NCBI GenBank assembly: GCA_041396985.1
Contig: JAWKXO010000005.1
Coordinates: 62,001 to 126,000 of the forward strand
DNA length: 64,000 nucleotides
DNA from: Emcibacteraceae bacterium
Lineage (GTDB): Bacteria; Pseudomonadota; Alphaproteobacteria; Sphingomonadales; Emcibacteraceae
Direction of reading: 5' to 3'
Shown here: one piece after another, positions 37,444-45,627 of the stretch
Position numbering within the stretch: the stretch's first letter is position 1
How the letters are laid out: every line of letters begins with the position of its first letter
Program-made: the position numbers and the translations under genes
The notes under the pieces: generated by a model
What the model saw: the letters and a program-made list of their open reading frames with translations, nothing else
What the model was told of the DNA's origin: nothing
Database searches by the model: none

Positions 37444-37604
37444 ATCATAACTCCTTAAAATCTATATTTATAAGCTTTAAGGGTATGTCTTAACCAAGTG
37501 GAAGTCAATAATTATAGATGTCATGAAACATAAGATTCTCTACTATAACCTGCATAATTTTTTAAAATTCCGCTTACTAAATAAAATTACGGACAAAATT
37601 TTTA

Positions 37605-38099
37605 TCACCGCTCAAGAATTTCCCGCTCGTTTATAATATCGCGATTATAGGCTTTTTCCTGGGTGAATTTTTCCGGAAAGCGTGCCTTAAGCTTATTGAT
37701 ATTGGTTGTGGCCACTTCCGGAAAATCGGTCCCCAGCTCACGAAACAGCATGGCCAGATACCACATCAGGTCCCCTGCTTCCTCTTTTAAATTGACCTGG
37801 TCGAATTCCCCTGTCTTTGCCGCCTTTAGGAAAGCTTCACTGATTTCCCCCGCTTCGGTGCAGATCCCGTAAATGGCATGGACAATATTGCCGTTTAAAT
37901 TTGAAATGGAAAAATCATCTACATTTCCGCCCTCAAGCGTGTCGCCTTTACCGTAAAAAAGGCGGCGTTTCTGGTTATCCAGAATTTCACCGGTTTTGGC
38001 AAAATCCTCAAAAGTATTTTTGACTTCCTCGTCAGTGACTTTTTCGATGAAATAGGTGTTTGAGGCGGTCCGTGCGCTGTCGGCAAGATAATTTTTCAT
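37605..38099 (-). CDS. MazG-like nucleotide pyrophosphohydrolase
   Basis: This is a 164-residue all-alpha NTP-PPase. The metal-binding helices are visible: CTEAGEISEAF and LKEEAGDLMWYLA (ExxE...ExxD pattern), followed by NINKLKARFPEKF, the helix usually closing this domain. The first 60 residues are an N-terminal extension. Such enzymes hydrolyse non-canonical or excess nucleoside triphosphates; single-domain versions are common in phages and mobile regions, but no other phage gene is near. TAGGGAAA precedes the start. A 161-nt gap separates it from the receptor downstream. Confidence 0.85.
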   Translation of the reverse strand: MKNYLADSARTASNTYFIEKVTDEEVKNTFEDFAKTGEILDNQKRRLFYGKGDTLEGGNVDDFSISNLNGNIVHAIYGICTEAGEISEAFLKAAKTGEFDQVNLKEEAGDLMWYLAMLFRELGTDFPEVATTNINKLKARFPEKFTQEKAYNRDIINEREILER

Positions 38100-38216
38100 A
38101 ATTTTCCCTAAATGATATTTTTGATTTCTTTTTTATAACTTTTCTGTTCAAAAAAACAACATTCGGATACGCGCTTTTTAAAAACTATGTTAGTTTTTTT
38201 AAAAAAGGAGAAAAGA

Positions 38217-38684
38217 ATGTCTGACTATGAAGCGGTGATTTCGTGGAAACGTGGAAGCGACGAAAAATATACGGATCAGAAATATAGCCGCGAACATAAA
38301 TGGGAATTTGAAGGCGGCCTGAGCATTCCTGCCAGTCCATCGCATCATATTGTGCCGCTCCCTTATTCCAACCCGGATTTTATTGATCCTGAGCAGGCTT
38401 TTGTCGCCAGTCTTTCAAGCTGTCATATGCTTTTCTTTCTTGATCTTTGCTCACGTGAAGGGTTTGTCGTCGATGATTATACCGATCATGCCGTTGGCAC
38501 GCTGGAACGCATTGGCCGCAATAAAATGGCCATGACCAAAGTTATCTTAAAACCGGAAGCCCATTATAGCGGGGAAAAACGGCCAACGCCGGAAGACCTT
38601 GACCGCATACACCATAAATCCCACGAATTATGCTTTATCGCCAATTCGGTGACGACGGAAATTGTGACCGAAATTATTTCCTAA
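38217..38684 (+). CDS. OsmC family peroxiredoxin-like protein
   Basis: This 155-residue OsmC/Ohr-fold protein starts at ATG 38217, set by AAGGAG 5 nt upstream; an in-frame upstream ATG at 38187 lacks such a site. The fold cues are NPDFIDPEQAFVASLSSCHM, with the first of the two redox cysteines at SSCHMLFF, and HKSHELCFIANSV with the second. This arrangement is the thiol-peroxidase pair of the family, which detoxifies organic hydroperoxides in the cytoplasm. Its stop overlaps by 4 nt the stop of the convergent decarboxylase. Confidence 0.9.
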   Translation: MSDYEAVISWKRGSDEKYTDQKYSREHKWEFEGGLSIPASPSHHIVPLPYSNPDFIDPEQAFVASLSSCHMLFFLDLCSREGFVVDDYTDHAVGTLERIGRNKMAMTKVILKPEAHYSGEKRPTPEDLDRIHHKSHELCFIANSVTTEIVTEIIS

Positions 38685-40027
38685 AGCGCCGCCCGGATCG
38701 AGGATAGCGCAATTTCAATATCCCGATCCGTTGTCGCATGGGAAGAAATACTGATGCGGAATCCTCTGCGTCCCTGCCAGGCGGTCGGGCCAAACCATGT
38801 TTTGCCGTCCCGCTGCACCGTTTTAATGAACTGATCAAGTTTTGCGTCATCCATTGTTGCCACAACCTGATTAATCACCACATCATTGAGTATTTCAACA
38901 CCCATTTTTTCGAGTTCGGACGCGAAATATTTTGCATAATCACATGTCCGCTCAATCAGGTCGGCAAAGCCGTCCCGGCCCAGAAATTTGAGCGCCGCCC
39001 AGATTTCAATGCCCCGTGCCCGACGGGATAGCTCGGGCGTGTGGTGGTTTGGCTCCCTTGCCGCCCCTTCAACCAGATAAGCGGCTCTGACCCCGAACAT
39101 ATCCTGTAGGCTGCCGGCGTCGCGGCAGATCGAAATAGCACTGTCATGGGGCACATTTAGCCATTTATGGCAGTCCAGTGACCAGCTGTCGGCCCGCTCC
39201 ATACCATTTGTCAGATGCGCCCTTGTCCGTGAGGCGCGAACCCAGCCGCCAAAAGCCGCATCAACATGGACCCATGCCCCTGTCCCTGCCGCAAGGTCGC
39301 AGACGGCATTAAAATCATCATAAGCGCCACTGTTCACATTGCCCGCCTGAAGCAAAATAATGCAGTGATCATCAAGGGGCGGAATTTTATCAACCATAAT
39401 CCGCCCCTGCTTATCACAGGGGATAAATTCCAGTTCATTTTTTCCGTATCCCATATATTGCAGGGCGATGATATTGGTCGGATGGATTTCTTCCGACATA
39501 ATGAAGCGGATTTTTGGAGCATTTCTGATCCCGTCTGCCTTAAGGTCATATCCCAGATTTTTATACTGCCTGTTTCGGGCGGCTGATAATGCGGTAAAGC
39601 CCGCCATAGTGGCGCCGGTGACAAAGCCAAACCCGCTTTGGTGCGGCAGATCAAGCAGGTCAAGCACCCAGCGTCCTGCCACTTCCTCAATTTTGGCGGC
39701 AGTCGGGCTCATGACCATGGGGCCTGCGTTCTGATCCCAACTGGCCGCCAGCCAGTTTGCCGCCACGGCGGCGGGTAATGCGCCACCGGTGACAAACCCA
39801 TAATAGCGACCGCCACGCGACGAAACGACGCCGGGTTCACCAACTTCATTCAGCATTTTGATGACGGATGTGGCGGCCTCACCGGCCTGACTTAACGGCT
39901 CATTGAAACGCTCCAGTGACATAAGCGCATCTTCGTCCGGTGTTACCCGGCGGCTGTCCAGTTTCTCTTCAAACTCTCTCGCGGCACTCACCACATATTC
40001 AAATAATTGCTGGTCGAATTTCATCAT
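38681..40027 (-). CDS. PLP-dependent group II decarboxylase family protein (copy 1)
   Basis: This 448-residue fold-type I PLP enzyme is of the pyridoxal-dependent decarboxylase family (aromatic-L-amino-acid, glutamate and diaminobutyrate decarboxylase group). Motifs: FVTGATMAGFTALSAAR (phosphate cup), HVDAAFGGW (Asp to pyridine N), SLDCHKWLNVPHDSA (Schiff-base Lys after His) and a C-terminal TWFGPTAWQGRRGFRISIS. It is close in sequence to the gene at 41707-43074, sharing for example IHxTNIxALxYMGYG, TPELSRRARGI and NDVVINQ. The amino-acid substrate is not predictable; the family also has non-decarboxylase members. AAAGGAAA precedes the ATG. Confidence 0.88.
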   Translation of the reverse strand: MMKFDQQLFEYVVSAAREFEEKLDSRRVTPDEDALMSLERFNEPLSQAGEAATSVIKMLNEVGEPGVVSSRGGRYYGFVTGGALPAAVAANWLAASWDQNAGPMVMSPTAAKIEEVAGRWVLDLLDLPHQSGFGFVTGATMAGFTALSAARNRQYKNLGYDLKADGIRNAPKIRFIMSEEIHPTNIIALQYMGYGKNELEFIPCDKQGRIMVDKIPPLDDHCIILLQAGNVNSGAYDDFNAVCDLAAGTGAWVHVDAAFGGWVRASRTRAHLTNGMERADSWSLDCHKWLNVPHDSAISICRDAGSLQDMFGVRAAYLVEGAAREPNHHTPELSRRARGIEIWAALKFLGRDGFADLIERTCDYAKYFASELEKMGVEILNDVVINQVVATMDDAKLDQFIKTVQRDGKTWFGPTAWQGRRGFRISISSHATTDRDIEIALSSIRAAL

Positions 40028-40134
40028 GCTTTCCTTTTTTTAGATATTTCGACTTTACTGAATTGTGGTGAAATGCCAATATCAAAGACTAGAATTAATA
40101 ATTTTAAAAATTTGAGCAATCTAAAGGGTCAATC

Positions 40135-40761
40135 TTGCAGGATCAGTTAAAGGAAAGCGGGCTAAATTTTGCCCAGACTATTTTATTATTTGCCGTACTG
40201 GCGTTACCGCAAATCATCGCCAAGATGATGATCAGCACCTATGAACTTACCGAGGTTGGCCCTTATCTTACGATATTCATAGCCATGGTCAGTGTAGGAG
40301 TTGTTTTTTACGGAATATTGCTGAACTATCGCTATGAGCTTGTCGGGCGGATTTATGATCTTGTTTATCTTAAATTTCTGATTGTTATCTTTATATTTTT
40401 CTTCATCGTTTATGATGGCTATATGGTTTATTTTAACCAGGAAGCCTTTTTCATTCAGCATTCGAGAATTATCCGCCGTGATATCGTCTGGCGTGATGTT
40501 CCCTTTGTCGATCTTCCGGATTATGTCGTTTATCCAAATTTCAGCTATGCCTTCCAGTTTTGTCTGTCACTGGTCAGGGGAATATTTGAAATGTTTCTAA
40601 TTCATACGCTGATGAGCGAGAGAAAAGAACCTGACTTAAAGAAAAAAGTTGCCCAGCGCCAACGGTTAAGATCAAAGTCGGTTGAGGAATTAAAAGCAAA
40701 CCTGCATCCGTCAATTTTGAAAAAATATGAAAATGACAATGATCAGAAAAAAGACAGGTAA
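40135..40761 (+). CDS. Conserved-looking four-helix membrane protein of unknown function
   Basis: I do not recognise this 208-residue protein. It begins at TTG 40135, 8 nt after AAAGGG; no ATG lies between that site and the first helix. Four hydrophobic segments are visible (ILLFAVLALPQII; LTIFIAMVSVGVVFYGILL; FLIVIFIFFFIVYDGYMVYF; FCLSLVRGIFEMFLIHTL), then a basic cytoplasmic tail of about 40 residues ending KKYENDNDQKKDR. A loop between helices 3 and 4 is rich in Arg, Asp and aromatic residues. It is 4 nt upstream of an esterase gene and probably cotranscribed. The DNA is more AT-rich than the flanking decarboxylase genes. Confidence 0.65.
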   Translation: MQDQLKESGLNFAQTILLFAVLALPQIIAKMMISTYELTEVGPYLTIFIAMVSVGVVFYGILLNYRYELVGRIYDLVYLKFLIVIFIFFFIVYDGYMVYFNQEAFFIQHSRIIRRDIVWRDVPFVDLPDYVVYPNFSYAFQFCLSLVRGIFEMFLIHTLMSERKEPDLKKKVAQRQRLRSKSVEELKANLHPSILKKYENDNDQKKDR

Positions 40762-40765
40762 CGAA

Positions 40766-41710
40766 ATGATGATGCGGGGTTTTATTTTTATCTGTTTGCT
40801 GGTGGTTCAATTCAGCGCAAATGCCCAGACACTGTCACTGACGGAGATAACGGAACAAATCAGAAGTGACGGCAAAATCATAAATGTGGGAAAATCTTTG
40901 GCACGCTGGCAACCGCTTTGGGATGCGGCAGATAACAGCAAAGTCAAGGTAAGCCGTGATCTGAAATACGGCCCGGACCCAAAACAGGGGTTTGATATTT
41001 ATGAACCGGCAAAAATGCCGGATACGCCTGCCCCGATCCTGATATTCCTGCATGGCGGATCGTTTGTGGCCGGAGATAAGGCCATGTATGCCAATGTGGG
41101 CTATCATTTTGCCAAACTTGGCATCCCGACAGTGGTAATGACATATCGGCTTGCTCCCGAATATAAATGGCCGACAGGCACCCTTGACCTGGCACTTCAG
41201 CTTAAATGGATTAGGGATAATCCGGATAAAATCAAAAGCGGTGATAGATCAAATATATTCCTGTTCGGTCATTCGGCCGGGGCACAGCATGTTGCCAGCT
41301 ATATATTCGAAGAAGACTACCAGATTGAAAATGACGGCGTCACCGGAGTCATTCTGGCGAGCGGGTCCGTCTATGATACAGATATTCTAAACCATGATGC
41401 CGACCCGCAATATTACGATTATTTCGGCCGCGATAATAAGGTTTATGCTGACCGTTCGATTTTAAATAAACTGGACGGGCGGAAAGTGCCGGTCTTTATT
41501 TCATATGCAGAATATGACAAGGATAATTTCCAGTATCAGGCATCCCGCCTGATTGATGCGCTTTACCGGAGGGACGGTGAAATGCCGATGGTTAAACAAC
41601 TGATGGATAATAATCATCTGTCCGAAGTGTTCCATTTTAACACCGGGCCCAGCTTATTTGCCTATGATATCCGCAAATTTATTTTTTCAAAATCCGAGAA
41701 AAAACCTTAA
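40766..41710 (+). CDS. Alpha/beta hydrolase (HSL/carboxylesterase type), secreted
   Basis: This hydrolase of about 314 residues has a signal peptide (GFIFICLLVVQFSANAQ). ATG 40766 follows CAGG and gives this start; the frame is open further up to 40727 inside the previous gene. Active-site features: oxyanion motif LHGGSFVAGD, nucleophile elbow GHSAGAQ (GxSxG), and a likely acid at AEYDKD and His at NNHLSEVF. This is the BD-FAE/HSL-like esterase arrangement. Its substrate could be an N-acyl or ester compound; some relatives are kynurenine formamidases, worth noting since tryptophan dioxygenase is elsewhere in the window. The 3' end overlaps the convergent decarboxylase by 4 nt. Confidence 0.88.
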   Translation: MMMRGFIFICLLVVQFSANAQTLSLTEITEQIRSDGKIINVGKSLARWQPLWDAADNSKVKVSRDLKYGPDPKQGFDIYEPAKMPDTPAPILIFLHGGSFVAGDKAMYANVGYHFAKLGIPTVVMTYRLAPEYKWPTGTLDLALQLKWIRDNPDKIKSGDRSNIFLFGHSAGAQHVASYIFEEDYQIENDGVTGVILASGSVYDTDILNHDADPQYYDYFGRDNKVYADRSILNKLDGRKVPVFISYAEYDKDNFQYQASRLIDALYRRDGEMPMVKQLMDNNHLSEVFHFNTGPSLFAYDIRKFIFSKSEKKP

Positions 41711-43074
41711 CCGCCAACCGCATTGATTGCGTCTTTAATGGCGCCTAGGGCAATGTCCAGATCAGCCCGCGTTGTTTCATGGGAAGATATGCTCATCCGG
41801 TAAACATCCCGGCCCTGCCAGTGGGTTGGCCCGAACCATGTTTTGCCGCTTGCCGCCACATGATCCATGATCTGTTTTAATCGCTGATCATCATGATCCG
41901 CAAGGCAGAAGACAATCTGGTTAATCACCACATCATTCATGATGGTAAAGCCGATTTTTTGAAGCTCTCCCGAAAACCATGTCGCATGGTCACAGCAGCG
42001 GTCAATCATTTCGCCGAACCCTTCCCGGCCCAGATGTTTAAGCGCCGCCCAGACATCAATGCCACGGGCACGGCGGGACAGCTCCGGCGTAAAGTTATTG
42101 GGAATTCTTTCCCCTTCCGTTGTCAGATAGCTTGCTGATATGGAAAATGTTTCAAGTATTGCTTCACGGTCACGGCATATGGCAATGGCGCTGTCATAGG
42201 GCACATTTAGCCATTTATGACAATCAATTGACCAGCTGTCGGCCAGTTCCATTCCTTCCCCCAGATGGGCACGTGTGGGGGAAACCTTTATCCAGCCGCC
42301 GAATGCCCCGTCAATATGGACCCATGCGCCGACTTTTCGTGCGCGGGCGCAGATTTCCGGGAAATTATCAAATGCCCCACTATTGATATTGCCCGCCTGG
42401 GCCAGAATGATGCAGCTGTTATCAAGTGGCGGCATTTGGTCAAGCCGCATTCTGCCCTGGTCATCCACCGGCACAAACTCAAAATCCTCCGCGCCATAGC
42501 CCATATAATTCAGGGCGCGGATATTGGTCGCATGAATATCTTCGCTGATGATAAAGCGGATTTTGGGGGCGCGGCGCACCCCACAGGTTTTAAGATCATA
42601 GCCAAGATTTTTATAAATTCTTGTCCGTGCCGATGATAATGCGGTAAAGCCCGCCATCGTCGCCCCGGTGACAAAGCCAACGGCCGTCCCCTGCGGCAGG
42701 GATAAAAGCTCAATAATCCATCTTTGGGAGACCTGCTCAAGCTTGGCATTGACATATCCAAGCATGGTCAGGGCCGAATTCTGATCCCAGGTTGAGGTAA
42801 GCCAGTCGGCCGCTACAGATACAGGCAATGTCCCACCCACAACAAAGCCGAAAAACCGCCCGCTACGACTTAATGTCGTTGCCGGATTACCCAGTCTTCT
42901 TAATTGTCTGATCACATCAAGCGCGTCCGTTTTTCCTGCCGGCATGGCTTCATTAAATTCGACCAGCGCATCAATGGCGTCCTTCGGCGGCACAACAGGA
43001 CCCGTTTTAAGATTATTCTCAAATTCCCGTGCCGTTTCAATCACACACTTAAACAATTCTTCATCGAAACTCAT
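41707..43074 (-). CDS. PLP-dependent group II decarboxylase family protein (copy 2)
   Basis: This 455-residue paralogue of the gene at 38681-40027 has collinear motifs: FVTGATMAGFTALSSAR, HIDGAFGGW (Gly replaces the Ala of copy 1), SIDCHKWLNVPYDSA with the PLP lysine, and GKTWFGPTHWQGRDVYRMSI. The two copies flank a membrane protein/esterase pair rather than lying in tandem. Divergence at the N terminus and around the substrate pocket suggests different substrates. AGGGAG lies a few nt before the ATG. The candidate sRNA locus lies upstream of it, on the opposite strand. Confidence 0.88.
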   Translation of the reverse strand: MSFDEELFKCVIETAREFENNLKTGPVVPPKDAIDALVEFNEAMPAGKTDALDVIRQLRRLGNPATTLSRSGRFFGFVVGGTLPVSVAADWLTSTWDQNSALTMLGYVNAKLEQVSQRWIIELLSLPQGTAVGFVTGATMAGFTALSSARTRIYKNLGYDLKTCGVRRAPKIRFIISEDIHATNIRALNYMGYGAEDFEFVPVDDQGRMRLDQMPPLDNSCIILAQAGNINSGAFDNFPEICARARKVGAWVHIDGAFGGWIKVSPTRAHLGEGMELADSWSIDCHKWLNVPYDSAIAICRDREAILETFSISASYLTTEGERIPNNFTPELSRRARGIDVWAALKHLGREGFGEMIDRCCDHATWFSGELQKIGFTIMNDVVINQIVFCLADHDDQRLKQIMDHVAASGKTWFGPTHWQGRDVYRMSISSHETTRADLDIALGAIKDAINAVGG

Positions 43075-43156
43075 CCCATACTCCCTGACCGTAAATAGTT
43101 CCCACCTCTTTTTTTACGCAAAAAATGGCAGAAGTTCAAACGCTTAAATTTTAAAG

Positions 43157-43213
43157 TTGACAGTGTCAATTTATCGTTTAAGTTTTCACTGTAAACATGT
43201 GATTCTTTATGCT
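43157..43213 (+). promoter_or_regulatory. Candidate promoter and operator of the sRNA locus
   Basis: TTCACT (43185-43190) and TATGCT (43208-43213), 17 nt apart, each match 4 of 6 bases of the sigma-70 consensus. Just upstream lies the perfect palindrome TTGACAGTGTCAA (43157-43169), which could be an operator or, alternatively, supply a -35 element. Confidence 0.35.
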
Positions 43214-43219
43214 TTACAA

Positions 43220-43302
43220 ATATCTCCCTTCTGCTGTTTCTGATCATGCGGCAGTAAAGGATCGGAGGGTGGGTTTCTCGTTGCCCGCCCTCCATTTTTT
43301 TT
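43220..43302 (+). ncRNA. Candidate small RNA ending in an intrinsic terminator
   Basis: A strong plus-strand terminator (43264-43302) lies in a gap between two minus-strand genes, and no plus-strand gene ends within 1.5 kb upstream, so it must end an independent transcript. From the suggested start near 43220 the RNA would begin with an unpaired pyrimidine stretch (ATCTCCCTTCTG) containing CUCCC, complementary to Shine-Dalgarno sequences. It then forms a 6-bp hairpin CTGCTG/CGGCAG with one wobble pair and ends with the terminator and eight U residues. This is the usual plan of an Hfq-dependent trans-acting sRNA. I found no ORF of note in it. The start position is inferred. Confidence 0.45.
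43264..43302 (+). terminator. Intrinsic terminator of the candidate sRNA
   Basis: Stem GGAGGGTGGG (43264-43273) pairs with CCCGCCCTCC (43284-43293), ten pairs with one T-G wobble, loop of 10 nt, then A and T8. In the minus orientation there is no T-run after the hairpin, so it does not serve the adjacent Sel1 gene. Confidence 0.8.
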
Positions 43303-44197
43303 ATTTTTTCTGAATTTTGAGAATTGAATCCGCGGCGGCATGAGCTTCTTTTATTTGGTCCGCTGTCATGTCCGCTTCTATTCTGAGCTGATTGTTGCGG
43401 GCATCGGGATTGCCATTTTCGGCCGCCACAAAAAACCATTTAGTGACAAATATTTTATCAAATCCTGTCGGATTTTCCATAACCCGGTTCTGCGCCAGGT
43501 AATTCTGCGCTTCAGCGTTGCCTGCATCCGCTGCCATCAGAAAAATAGGTTTCGGCCGTTTTATGGTTTTTTCAACCCCTTCACCAAAATAGTAACGAAT
43601 GCCGGTATTAAACTGTGCATAGATATTACCGGCATCGGCATATTTTCTGGTCAGGGCAACCCCCTTTGGGGTAATCAGGCGAAACCATTGTCCGGTCCCT
43701 GTCCTGAAATGTCCGTTTATTAGCGATGCTGCACTGTCATGTTCTGCCGCCAGAATATAATATTCAAGCGCATAATCATCATTATGACCCAATGCAAAAT
43801 CATCATTATGAAGTTCCCCCAGAATATAATAGGCATGGGGATAACCAAGATCCGCCGCTTTCAGAAGATGAGTTTGAGCACGGCTGTAGTTTTTTGGAAC
43901 TCCGTGACCATATCCGTAAAGCTTGCCCAAAGCGACATGCGCCAGCGGATCATCGGCCGCCGCCGCTTTTTCGAACCATTCGCGGGCCAATTCATAATTT
44001 ATGTCTGTACCCCAGCCATTTTCATATAATTGCCCGACTTTTATCTGGGCATATGTATTGCCCTGCTCGGCCAGTGGCATAAATTCATTCATGGCCCGGC
44101 TGTAATCACCCATAAAATAGGCTTCTTTTGCCTGATCAATATCCGCATGAGCAGGTAAGGAACATAAGACCAGCAGCAGGAAATATATGTGCTTCAT
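43301..44197 (-). CDS. Sel1-repeat protein, secreted (cluster gene 3)
   Basis: This 298-residue protein has a signal peptide (IYFLLLVLCSLPAHAD) and about six Sel1-like repeats, for example AEQGNTYAQIKVGQLYENG, AAADDPLAHVALGKLYGYG, AADLGYPHAYYILGELHND and AADAGNAEAQNYLAQNRVM. The solenoid is expected to bind protein or peptidoglycan partners in the envelope. Its ATG directly follows the TAA of the 44198-45535 gene, so the two are translationally coupled. The last repeats are degenerate, ending with a Lys/Gln tail. Confidence 0.88.
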   Translation of the reverse strand: MKHIYFLLLVLCSLPAHADIDQAKEAYFMGDYSRAMNEFMPLAEQGNTYAQIKVGQLYENGWGTDINYELAREWFEKAAAADDPLAHVALGKLYGYGHGVPKNYSRAQTHLLKAADLGYPHAYYILGELHNDDFALGHNDDYALEYYILAAEHDSAASLINGHFRTGTGQWFRLITPKGVALTRKYADAGNIYAQFNTGIRYYFGEGVEKTIKRPKPIFLMAADAGNAEAQNYLAQNRVMENPTGFDKIFVTKWFFVAAENGNPDARNNQLRIEADMTADQIKEAHAAADSILKIQKK

Positions 44198-45535
44198 TTA
44201 TTGCCCATGATTTTCAAGCCAGCTTCTTGCCATATTTTCCGCTTCATCAATCTCGTCTTCCGTCATTTCAGTTTCAATAAACTGCCTTGCCTGCTGCGCA
44301 CTCAGATTATCATTTACCAGCGAAATGCTGAACCACATATGGGCCAGAATATAATTTCTGCCCGTACCCTGACCGTTGGCATACATATAGCCCAGATTAT
44401 TCTGGGCTTCAGGGATATTCTGTTCCGCCGCCTTTTGATACCACTTTAAGGCTTCTTCCTCATTAATGATGACATTCTGCCCTGTTCTGTAAATATTGCC
44501 AAGAAAATACTGAGCAATCGGATGACCTTTTTCGGCAGCCCTCAGAAACCATTTTGTCGCTTCCTTGATATTCTGATCAACACCAAGGCCGATATAATAC
44601 ATGGAGCCCAGATCATATTCCGCTGCACGGTAATTCTGATCAGCCGACGTTCTGTACCAGCGCATCGCCTCAGTCAGATCACGTTCTATGCCCTTATCCT
44701 GTCGATATAAATTGCCAAGGTTATGCTGCGCTTCAGCATCACCCTGATTGGCGGCCATTTCAAAATATTTAAACGCTTCCGTCACATTCTGATCAACACG
44801 GTCCCCGGTATTATACATTTTCCCTATGATGGTCTGTGCCTCCATGACGCCGTTATCAGCGGCATCCCTCATCCAGTCAACGGCCTGACGGCTCCCTACA
44901 CTGGCATCAAGGCCATCCAGCACACGATTTGCCACCTGATATTCCGCCTGAGGATAGCCATTGGCCGCCGCACTTCTTAAAAGACGGTCGGATTGATCCG
45001 CATCCTGCGCCACACCATTGCCATTTTGATAAAATTCGCTGAGTTTATATTGTGCTGCCCCATTATTGGCTTTCGAAGCGGACTGATAATAGTCAAGTGC
45101 CTTTATACTGTCACGACTGACCCCAAGCCCGTTTTCTGACATTTCACCCAGATAATAAAGCGCCACACCATTGCCGGATGCTGCCGCACTATCAAAATAA
45201 GGCTTTGCCTCAGTATATTTTTTATCAAAATAATAGGCGGTTGCCAATGCAAGTGCTGCACCGGGATAGCCACTGTCAGCGGCTATTTTATAATAGGTTT
45301 GCGCCTCCACACTGTTTTTCTCAACACCGGTGCCCTGATCATACATCTGACCAGCCAGAAAGCTTGCTTCCATATTTCCCGCAGCCGCCTGCTCCCGGTA
45401 ATAATTCAGCGCCGTGGTATAATCCCCCTGGTCATAGGCCAGTCTGGCACTATCCATCGACATGCCGGTAGCGCAGGCCTCAAGCAGGCCACAAAGAAAA
45501 ACCAAACGAAAGAAAAACAGGATTTTTTTACTCAT
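44198..45535 (-). CDS. Sel1-repeat lipoprotein-like protein (cluster gene 2)
   Basis: This is a 445-residue protein made almost wholly of Sel1 repeats, about eleven, spaced 36 residues (YREQAAAGNMEASFLAGQMY, YKIAADSGYPGAALALATAY, FEMAANQGDAEAQHNLGNLY and so on). The N terminus FRLVFLCGLLEACATGMSMD looks like a signal peptide, with a possible lipobox LLEAC or simply a cleavage site. AGGGAAA precedes the start. It lies 92 nt after the 45628-46326 gene. Long Sel1 proteins often scaffold exopolysaccharide, secretion or stress complexes; nothing nearby specifies which. Confidence 0.88.
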   Translation of the reverse strand: MSKKILFFFRLVFLCGLLEACATGMSMDSARLAYDQGDYTTALNYYREQAAAGNMEASFLAGQMYDQGTGVEKNSVEAQTYYKIAADSGYPGAALALATAYYFDKKYTEAKPYFDSAAASGNGVALYYLGEMSENGLGVSRDSIKALDYYQSASKANNGAAQYKLSEFYQNGNGVAQDADQSDRLLRSAAANGYPQAEYQVANRVLDGLDASVGSRQAVDWMRDAADNGVMEAQTIIGKMYNTGDRVDQNVTEAFKYFEMAANQGDAEAQHNLGNLYRQDKGIERDLTEAMRWYRTSADQNYRAAEYDLGSMYYIGLGVDQNIKEATKWFLRAAEKGHPIAQYFLGNIYRTGQNVIINEEEALKWYQKAAEQNIPEAQNNLGYMYANGQGTGRNYILAHMWFSISLVNDNLSAQQARQFIETEMTEDEIDEAENMARSWLENHGQ

Positions 45536-45627
45536 TTCAATTTCCCTGAAATTAAGGATACTATTTATAAAAACACATACTAAGCACTTATATTCTCATA
45601 AAGTGTTAATTTTTGCAAAAATATCTG

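Noticed and set aside
37605..38099. MazG-like protein as the antitoxin-associated MazG of a mazEF locus
   Set aside because: No mazE or mazF gene is adjacent and the protein is the short single-domain type.
43071..43439. 122-codon minus-strand frame crossing the sRNA gap
   Set aside because: It begins inside the Sel1 gene in another frame, lacks a ribosome site, and its predicted product is low-complexity and basic. The plus-strand terminator explains the gap better.
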